Positions 57,022 through 64,000 of a stretch of DNA of 64,000 nucleotides are shown in pieces. Position 1 is the stretch's first letter, and every line of letters starts with the position of its first letter. Made by a program: the position numbers and the translations under genes. This DNA is from Dioszegia crocea (taxonomy: Eukaryota > Basidiomycota > Tremellomycetes > Tremellales > Bulleribasidiaceae): positions 1,412,181 through 1,476,180 of the forward strand of contig BCKK01000003.1 of assembly GCA_001600615.1 (NCBI GenBank), written 5' to 3'. Under the pieces are notes generated by a model. That model had not been told where the DNA came from. It saw only the letters and a program-made list of their open reading frames with translations, and made no database searches.

Positions 57022-57376
57022 TTCTTGATTATAATTGTCAGTAGTAGGTACAGAGGTCAATGATTGTATGCGCCCTTGTGACAGTCACACTCAGGCTTTT
57101 TACTTCCGGTACAATGTCACACCTTCATGCCCTATTTAAGCGGTGTAAACAGTCACAGGAGGTCACAAGTCCACCGGCGTGACATTTCGGTTGGCCTGAT
57201 GCGACGAGGTGGAGGACCCACTTCCTCCTTACGCCTATCAATGAGCCACTACTGCCTAATTGTCATCTCTGTGGTGGCTTGCAGCGGACATACAGCTACC
57301 CGTACATGACCTCTGCCTACTGACAATGCTCAACTACCTCGTCGCACACAGATCAACCCGTACTCTGACTCAATGC
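57022..57376. other. Intergenic region, nothing recognised
   Basis: 355 bp between the start of the WW/FF gene and the stop of the next minus-strand gene. A GTCACA/TGTGAC-type motif recurs at about 57080-57165. Confidence 0.4.
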
Positions 57377-58066
57377 CTACCCAACCAGCGACCTCGCGAG
57401 AGACTTCAAAGCTCGTGCCTCCTCCTTGCCAGCCACGGGACTCCGAAGGCCTCTCGCCGCGTACCTCGCCCCCGCCGGTAGCAAGAAGGCACTCGCGAAC
57501 AACCCCGACCAGAAAAGGCTGACGGGCCAATCACTGGAACTCGGGTTCGGCGCCGGGTTCAGTGCGCTGATGGCATCCCATTCCCTCCTCTTCGCCGCCA
57601 TGCTGTCCATCAAACTTTGGGTCTCATCGAGAACTTCACTCAGACTCCGATCGGCAGAGTCTTCGCCACTCCAACCTATCCGTTTGAAGATATCATCCAC
57701 CTTCGGGCGACTCGAGTACCCAAAGTCGACCCTGCCACCTGCACGGATCTGCCGGTGGCGTTGCGCATTCGGTATGCCGTTGTCCTCTTCCATGAAAATT
57801 TCGATCTGCTTCAAGACCGCCAGTCGCCAGCTGGCGGTCTCGGACGAGGCGGATTCGTCAAAGGTGTCAAGCATTCTTGAGTGCGGGTACTTCGCATTGT
57901 CGCCGAGCTCGCGTACCACGGTGGATTCGAAGTCTTTGCGCACCGCGGTGGACTGGTCAAGGACTCGCGCAGTTTCGCCCTCTTTGGACACGTCTTGCCT
58001 GTGGCTGTGTGAACGTTGATTGGCGGTCGGCCGAGAAGAGCGGGTGGCGAATTGGGTGTTCGACAT
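57377..58066 (-). CDS. Intronless membrane-anchored orphan protein (229 aa)
   Basis: A single exon, unusual in this window. The N-terminal ~60 residues are polar and disordered. A helical body follows with RLAVLKQIEIFMEEDN and SEVLDETQSLMDSMAAKRREWD. One hydrophobic helix sits near the C-terminus (VSLFWSGLFASAFLLPAG) followed by ~30 mostly basic and polar residues, so a tail-anchor-like topology is likely. I recognise no family. The downstream neighbour on the same strand has the same layout (helical body with a D-E/Q-T motif, then an FW-starting membrane helix), suggesting divergent tandem paralogues. Confidence 0.7.
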   Translation of the reverse strand: MSNTQFATRSSRPTANQRSHSHRQDVSKEGETARVLDQSTAVRKDFESTVVRELGDNAKYPHSRMLDTFDESASSETASWRLAVLKQIEIFMEEDNGIPNAQRHRQIRAGGRVDFGYSSRPKVDDIFKRIGWSGEDSADRSLSEVLDETQSLMDSMAAKRREWDAISALNPAPNPSSSDWPVSLFWSGLFASAFLLPAGARYAARGLRSPVAGKEEARALKSLARSLVG

Positions 58067-58551
58067 CGAAGCCTGATGAGGGGAGGTGAGGAGATTTGGT
58101 GAAGTGATGGCTGATGGTGATAATAAGCAGTACTACTTTGGCAGGTAGTTGAGAGAGATAAAGCTGAGGAGACGAGGGTCCTACCGTGCGATGCATATTC
58201 AAATCCTCGGCGATACTGCCATCCTCCTCTATCCTTTGACAAGCACTTGGCAGGCTCGAGTTTCGGGATTGGTATGAAAGGACGTGGTAACTGGTAAGGG
58301 GGCGTCGCTCGCACACGTTTCAATGGCTGCATGGGACCCAAGGCCCGAAGACGGGACCTGGTGTGAGGTCCATGTGGCCGACAGTGCAGCTAGACGCTCC
58401 AGGCATCTCTGAATCATGCAATCTCAGCCCACCGCGGTCATAGCTCATTTTCCTTTTCCGAACACGATCCATAGGCAACGGCATGAACAGGTGACATGTG
58501 TACAGTGTGTAGATACAGAAACAGCGTCCGTGGAGATAGCAGACTCATCTC
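58067..58551. other. Intergenic region, nothing recognised
   Basis: 485 bp between the two intronless orphans. Presumed promoter of the 57377-58066 gene. Confidence 0.4.
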
Positions 58552-59352
58552 CTACATGTTGTCCTGGGTTCCTGCTTTCGCCCACCTGTAACCCGCGACC
58601 CCGGTTGCAATGACGCTTACGAGGGCACCGGCCCAGAAGGCCGCTGCCATGTACTCGCATCCGCAATGACAGCCGGTCCTGTCTTCTCTCCTGGTCCCGT
58701 ACCTTTCGTAATGAATATCTTCGTCCTTCTTCTCTCCCATCTCGCGGATCTCCTCTGTCAGAGCAAGGGTTTGATCAACAATCTCTTCCAATTCCAAATC
58801 CGCCCATCCCTCCGTTCCTCCATCCGACAACGTCGCGAAAAACTCCTCGAGTATGGTGCCCCTTTCGGTTCTCTCCGTCTCTCTCTTCAACTTCTGTTCC
58901 TCGAACGTTTGATGCTTCTCGTGCCACACCGGGTGATGTGTGTAGTACATACTGGGCCGGAAAGCGTTCGCAAGTGAAGTATCGTCCCTCACTCCGTCTC
59001 GAATACTCAAGCACATCCGCCTCCGCCACTCCTCACAGTCTGCCTGGGAATTCGCGGGGTCTCGAGTGAAGATATTCCTAGCGCGCATGTAGCCTTCTTT
59101 CCCCGCATCTCCAAAGTCTTCGCTCATGATGCGTAACACGGCGATCTGGACGTCCGCCACCTTGTCACTCAGTGATCGCTTGCCGCTTTGCGCTTCGTCT
59201 GGGACATCTTGCACCGAAGCTTCCGTGTCGCCATTCAGCGATGTCGCGTCTGGATCTGCAGGCTTCTCAGCGTTCGGAGTCGACGATGCTTGCGTGTCGC
59301 CACATAGCTTGTGGTATGTGTTCGACAGGGTAGATCCGAGGCTGCCGAGCAT
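58552..59352 (-). CDS. Intronless membrane-anchored orphan protein (266 aa)
   Basis: Single exon. An acidic polar N-terminus (~65 residues) precedes a helical, charged body (KVADVQIAVLRIMSEDF, DCEEWRRRMCL, and EEIVDQTLALTEEIREMGEKKDED). A Cys pair in GCHCGCEY lies just before one hydrophobic helix (MAAAFWAGALVSVIATGVAGYRW) and a short tail AKAGTQDNM. The topology fits a C-terminal tail anchor. No family recognised. Resemblance to the neighbour at 57377-58066 is in layout and in short motifs only. Confidence 0.72.
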   Translation of the reverse strand: MLGSLGSTLSNTYHKLCGDTQASSTPNAEKPADPDATSLNGDTEASVQDVPDEAQSGKRSLSDKVADVQIAVLRIMSEDFGDAGKEGYMRARNIFTRDPANSQADCEEWRRRMCLSIRDGVRDDTSLANAFRPSMYYTHHPVWHEKHQTFEEQKLKRETERTERGTILEEFFATLSDGGTEGWADLELEEIVDQTLALTEEIREMGEKKDEDIHYERYGTRREDRTGCHCGCEYMAAAFWAGALVSVIATGVAGYRWAKAGTQDNM

Positions 59353-59806
59353 ATTTCAGACTCTGCAGTTGAATTGGGCTGTTGGCAGAAGAGTGTGATA
59401 TGCTAAAGGGTTGTGGTGGGAGTAGATTCTAGGATGGGGTTGCTTGAGCTCGATGGGTGGATGAAAGATGATAAGCAGAGTGGCAAACTGACCGCTTTCC
59501 AGGATGTGTCTGTTCTCCTTTGACCTTGCAAGGGTGATCAGGTGAGATTTTCATGGGGGATGAACGGATCTTCCAGCTTGTGACGCGTGCTACATCATAC
59601 GTGTTTTGGCGTGCTATTCACAGAGTCGACCAATACGGTCGGCCTGGTAGAGCAGAGTGAGCTGCCCTGATCCGATCAGGGTCGAATGTCAGCGTCAAAA
59701 GGTCATCAGCTTTGCTCACAGATAGCACGAATTCATACTTCAGACTGTTTTACTGCTCTTCTCACCAACTTGCGTTCTTGACCTCAAGACTTTCCACCCA
59801 GTACAA
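59353..59806. other. Intergenic region, nothing recognised
   Basis: 454 bp between the orphan's start and the stop of the transhydrogenase gene. No RNA gene or repeat seen. Confidence 0.4.
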
Positions 59807-61785
59807 CTACCAGCTCATGGAGTTCTCCACAATCCTGCTGAGCTGCTCACGTTGCTCCTCCCTATCATCTCGAGACAAAAGCGGGGCAAGATCCAACACC
59901 CGTCGCTGGGGCAAACACCCTTCGACAAGCTGAGAACATCAACCACCATCCACCCCCACCCCGAGTGAAAAACTTACAGCATGAATATCGCTACTGGTGT
60001 AGCCGACCTGACTCAAACCCCTGGGCACGCCCAAAAGATCCAAGAATCTCTGAATCTCCTCTCCGAGCGCTTGGCCAAGATCTTCATCCTTGATTCGGTC
60101 AATCTGGTCGACTCGGTCACCCATGAAGATTGCAAGTGCCTCGCGGTGACGTTTGGGCGCGGAAGGGGCAGTGAAGCCGAATACGGCCGGAGCGGTTAGA
60201 GAGACGGCGACTCCGTGTGGGATAAGAGGGACGTCAGGGGAGTATGAGGGGTGGTGGTATTGCTTCTCTAGGGTTCGGCCTTTGTTTAAGGATGAGATGG
60301 GGTAGGAGAAGGCGTGCTATGTGGTCAGCTTGAAACATGGTCAAACAAATGGGAGAACATACCGGGATATGCACACCAGCGTTACCGAACCCGATACCGG
60401 CGGTAGATGCGGCGAGACTGGATCTCAGCTTGTGGTAACCAAAGTGTTCATCGATGAGGTTATACTTACAGCATCTGAGCACGAGCCTCATCGTCTGTGG
60501 GGTCCTTCGAGATCCGCGGGAGGTACTTGACGGTCTGCTCAAGCGCCCATTTGGAAAAGATGTCAGAAATGGGGTTGGATCCCTGGTAGGCAGCTACAAG
60601 GTCAGCTTTGATAATCATATGCGTGACCGCAAAGTGACTTACGTCGGTTGATGGGGTTAGCAGGTCGGGGCGTACGCTCGTGGAACGGCATGGCGGTCCA
60701 ACCTAACGAGTCAGCTTAATTCTCAAGGTAGAGTGAGGGAACAGAAGCTCACTCTCAAGAGAATGGAACAGCACATCCAGACCGGCCGAAATGGCGACTT
60801 CTCGAGGGCAAGTCTTGGTGTTATTAAGATCCACAATACCCAATGTCGGCTTAAGCGCGCGCGAGGCGATACCAGTCTTGAATGACATGGAAGGAATGTC
60901 GAGGATGGCAGTACCGGTAGTCTCCGATCCGGTACCCTAAGGAATCAGATGAGAACAACGTGAAGTCAGCGTAGCTATCGGACTTACAGCTGTGGTTGGA
61001 ACTGAAGTGTCAGTTCAGACATTCGATCATAAAGCACACGTCTGGCATAACTCACTAGCAATCAAAGGAGACAGTTTCTTGGCGATAGGGGTACCTCGGC
61101 CAATAGGTGCATTGATGAATTCGTAAATGTCCGCCTCGGGATAATTGGTGAACAAGTTGGCAGCCTTGGCAGTGTCCATAGCGGATCCACCGCCCACAGC
61201 GAGGAAGTGAGTGATGTGTCCCGAACGAGCAAAGTCGATAGCGGACTGATGTCATCAGCTCCATCATCCATGCGCGCTGAAAGAAGAAAACTCACGCCCC
61301 AAGACTTGTCGGTAGGCTCTACCGCAACCTTGTCATACGTCACCCAGTTCAACCCCTCCTTCATGAGACTCTCCTCGACGACCTTCATCACGTCCAATTT
61401 AGCCACATTGGGATCGGTGAAGACTCCAATCTTGGCATTGGCACGTTCCGAAGCCGGAAGTTGCGCAATCATGTTGGTGAAATCCATACCAACTTCTCGG
61501 GTCGCGTGTTGACCGAAACGAAGGTTCGATGCGGCCATCTACGGTGTCAGATCTTGGACTTGCCATGGACATAAGACGACATACCTCGAAAGCATAGTCT
61601 CCATTGCCCTGGGGAGGACCAGCGCGCAGAGGGGTCTCAATGGGAGTAGCCATTCCCCTAGACTTGGCACCCTGGGACAGAGCAGGCAAGTGGTGGTGAT
61701 TCGAAGCGTGGGTCCGCCCACATCCCCGACATCCCTGATTCGACGTCGCGTTGAGTAGACGGTTGATGGAAGCTCGTGCAGCCAT
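59807..61785 (-). CDS. Hydroxyacid-oxoacid transhydrogenase, mitochondrial (ADHFE1 homologue), 512 aa
   Basis: Iron-dependent alcohol dehydrogenase superfamily; family members convert 4-hydroxybutyrate with 2-oxoglutarate. Exons 61785-61585, 61538-61296, 61245-61056, 61001-60988, 60936-60753, 60702-60643, 60593-60470, 60423-60363, 60316-59978 and 59929-59807. The N-terminus is a likely presequence (MAARASINRLLNATSN). Motifs in order: YAFEMAASNLRFG, FTDPNVAKL, the cofactor loop AVGGGSAMDTAKAANL, PTTAGTGSETT, metal-site helix SAGLDVLFHSLESW, GIGFGNAGVHIPHAFSYP and IPHGVAVSLTAPAVF. Exon 4 is 14 nt and supplies PTTA. Length is somewhat above animal ADHFE1. Confidence 0.92.
60988..61001 (-). other. 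14-nt microexon of the transhydrogenase gene
   Basis: Fourteen bases flanked by CAG and GTAAGT encode the end of I-P-T-T-A before G-T-G-S-E, an uninterrupted conserved block in the family. Skipping would shift the frame. Confidence 0.88.
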
Positions 61786-62037
61786 GATGTTTGGAGATTG
61801 TATGTTTGGAGAGGGGAGGTATAGATGAGACTGTACTCAGAGAGGCAAGGCGAATGCTCTCGGGTGTCAAGTATACCCGGTCGGCCCGGAACTAGACAAC
61901 TTTAGCCGAACTAAGCGAGACGCGTCGGCGATGTCCGAAACCTGATTTTTGGCTGTGATGGACGCGTTGCTTTGATCAGTGTTTTTCTGAGGTGGACTGA
62001 CCTAGTACAGCTCTACTCTCATAAAACGTCACTAGAC
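61786..62037. promoter_or_regulatory. Divergent promoter, transhydrogenase / MYH
   Basis: 252 bp between head-to-head starts. No defined element recognised. Confidence 0.4.
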
Positions 62038-64000
62038 ATGCCTCGACAGGCTTCTCCAGGGTCGGTATACACTATATCCGATTCAGAATCGGACGACTTC
62101 GCTCCCGAGAGCTCTTCCTCCCCGAAAAGGCCTGCTTCAAATCGCGCTCCGAAAGCAAAATCCGCCCCAGCCATCACAAAGGGCAAGGGCAAAGCTAAGG
62201 CGGGCGTGAAGCGGAAAGTGGGGGATGCGGATATTGAGGATTTGCCGGCTGGCATGAGCGTAGAGAGGGCTCATGGGTCGGAATATCATGGTATTGACGC
62301 AGTGTCGGAGTTGCAAGAGGATCTATTGAGCTGGTTTGAGGTCGTGCGGTATGTCTTTCTCAAGTAGGTCGTATGAGACTAGCTGAAGGCATAGGGAAAA
62401 GAGAGGCATGCCTTGGAGGAAACGATATGATTCTAGCCTGAGTATTGAAGAGAAGGGTCAACGCGCATATGAAGTGAGCTCATTGGCCTGTCCCTGCTAA
62501 TTCAAGCTGACCCTCGCAGATTTGGGGTACGCTGTCTTGACCTGAAAGGAGGAGATGGACCAAAGCTGACCCACAAGTCAGCGAGATCATGTTACAGCAG
62601 ACCCAGGTCAATACAGTCATAGCATACTGGGGACGCTGGATCGAGAAATGGCCCACAATCGCTGATCTCGCAAAGGCCGATGTCGAGGTTTGTGTCAAGT
62701 CGCCTCCAAAATCTCAATCTTTGCTAATACTCGTAGGAAGTCAATGCGATGTGGAGAGGACTTGGCTACTATCGAAGAGCTCGATCCCTACTCGCCGGCG
62801 CCAAGACTGTAATGGGTGACAAGAAGTACAAAGGGCGATTACCGGATGATGTGTCGAAGATGGAAAAGGAGATTGATGGTGTTGGGCGATATACCGCAGG
62901 TGAGTAAGCTACTTTTTTGTCACAGCTGTAATTGACCAACCAGGTGCTATCTGTTCAATGGCATATGGTATACGAGCCCCAATCGTGCGTTTGTTTTCAG
63001 CGGCCGGTGTAACTAAGAGCTGACCAGTTCCAGATTGATGGGAACATACATCGCCTCTTCACGCGCCTGTTCGCTATTCACGCCAGTCAAGTAGCTCCTC
63101 AAACTATCAAATCTCTATGGGCAGCTGCATCAGAGCTCGTCGGGAGTCTACCAGTTGATGATGCGCGTCAGGGAATCGCGGGCGACTGGAATCAGGTACG
63201 TGATTGCTCCAGATGAATGTGGCGATGACTGATAGCCAGGCGTTGATGGAGCTCGGAAGTCAGGTATGCAAGCCTGTAGGGCCTGACTGCGAGGCATGCC
63301 CTTTGAGGAGTGGCTGTAAAGCATACGCAGAAGTAGGTCGATCTGCCCTCCTCAAGGCAAAACCTGACACCTATAGCTCACATCTCCACCTCCACCGCCT
63401 ACATCCTCATCTACACTCTGTAACTTATGCGAGCCAATCTCAGCGACAAAGACCGACAGTCGGATACCGGCCGTTACGATATTCCCGATGCGTAAAGAGA
63501 AGAAGGCATCGAGGGAGGAAGAAGAGGTGGTCTGTGTAACAGAATACAGGTCGGGAGAAGACCGGTATTGGCTTTTTGTCAAGCGGCCTGAAAAGGGTAT
63601 GCCCCCAAATTGACCGGTCACTGATCCCCTCAGGTCTTCTGGCTGGGCTATTTGAACCCCCTACCACACCAATACCTTCCGAAACACTTACATCCGACCA
63701 TAATTCCCTGGCGCTTTCGACTCTCTCAGATCTCCTTGGCATGCCCACAACTTCATTAAATGGCGAAGAATACACCACTTCCCACTCGACAATATCGAAC
63801 ATCCCCCATATATTCAGCCATATCAACATGACCTATCATATCCGACATCTCATCCTCACTCCCCTCGACCCAGAGACAGTAGCTATACCACCTGTAGCAG
63901 CCGGCTCGAACGCCGTATGGCTCGATGCGGCCGGAGTGGAGAATGCCAATGTGGGCACGGGGGTCAAGAAGGTATGGGCGGAGATCTATGGATCGTGGGG
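62038..64000 (+). CDS. Adenine DNA glycosylase MYH (MutY homologue), partial at right edge
   Basis: Removes adenine mispaired with 8-oxoguanine. Exons 62038-62348, 62395-62473, 62520-62526, 62578-62687, 62737-62899, 62944-62984, 63034-63195, 63240-63332, 63377-63596 and 63634 to beyond 64000. A basic disordered N-terminus carries a probable nuclear signal ([10 protein letters not shown]). The glycosylase core shows [20 protein letters not shown] with the catalytic Glu, [11 protein letters not shown], hairpin [19 protein letters not shown] with the catalytic-type Asp, and the 4Fe-4S ligands C-x6-C-x2-C-x5-C in [17 protein letters not shown]. The NUDIX-like C-terminal domain begins around [18 protein letters not shown]. 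No stop before the window ends. Exon 3 is 7 nt. Confidence 0.93.
62520..62526 (+). other. 7-nt microexon of MYH (exon 3)
   Basis: CAG|ATTTGGG|GTACGC. Joined to TCAGCGAG it reads I-W-V-S-E, the invariant start of the glycosylase core directly before the catalytic Glu. Flanking introns are 46 and 51 nt, both with CTGAC branches. Skipping would shift the frame. Confidence 0.87.

Overview
This is a nuclear segment of an intron-dense basidiomycete yeast, most likely a tremellomycete (the Cryptococcus/Kwoniella/Tremella side). That placement is my inference. It rests on moderate GC, compact genes on both strands, introns mostly 45-60 nt long, donors GTAAGY/GTGAGY/GTCAGT, and an almost invariant CTGAC/CTGAT branch site 5-20 nt before the acceptor. 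I built 28 gene models with about 142 coding introns. All are complete except the last, which runs off the right edge. For every complete multi-exon model the listed exons sum to a whole number of codons.

Layout, left to right. 0-3 kb: a small acidic protein (-) and a fungal protein of unknown role with a Cys-rich tail (+). 3-8 kb: exosome cofactor LRP1/C1D (-) divergent from AP-1 gamma-adaptin (+). 8-16 kb: a single-pass membrane protein, a short-chain dehydrogenase, a tail-anchored inositol 5-phosphatase (all -), a HIT protein (+) and an NDUFA9/Coq11-like dehydrogenase (-). 15.9-18.97 kb: a 3-kb stretch without recognisable genes. 19-31 kb: a CENP-B-type HTH protein (+), a STYX-like pseudophosphatase (-), the alternative clamp loader ELG1 (+) and a CSL (RBP-J) transcription factor (-). 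31-38.5 kb: an orphan, a SURP-like coiled-coil protein, complex I ESSS/NDUFB11 (all -), ARP1 (+) and cystinosin (-). 38.8-48.1 kb: PRP8 (-), 34 exons. 48.4-57 kb: SurE-type phosphatase (+), a Rad60/Esc2-like SUMO-like protein (-), a glutaredoxin-like protein and a ZCCHC8-like zinc-knuckle protein (+, overlapping), and a WW/FF protein like TCERG1 (-). 57-64 kb: two intronless membrane-anchored orphans (-), hydroxyacid-oxoacid transhydrogenase (-) and the adenine DNA glycosylase MYH (+, partial).

There is no operon logic; neighbours are mostly functionally unrelated. Two themes recur by chance or otherwise: RNA processing (PRP8, LRP1, ZCCHC8-like, WW/FF protein, SURP-like) and genome maintenance (ELG1, Rad60-like, MYH). 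The most striking observation is microexons. Frame-preserving gene models require a 5-nt exon in PRP8, a 7-nt exon in MYH, a 14-nt exon in the transhydrogenase, and a 16-nt exon in PRP8. None of these is a multiple of three, so skipping any one would break the reading frame. Other points worth attention are a phosphatase-like active site that keeps its Cys but has lost its Arg, three PIP-like boxes in ELG1, and the pair of intronless orphans.
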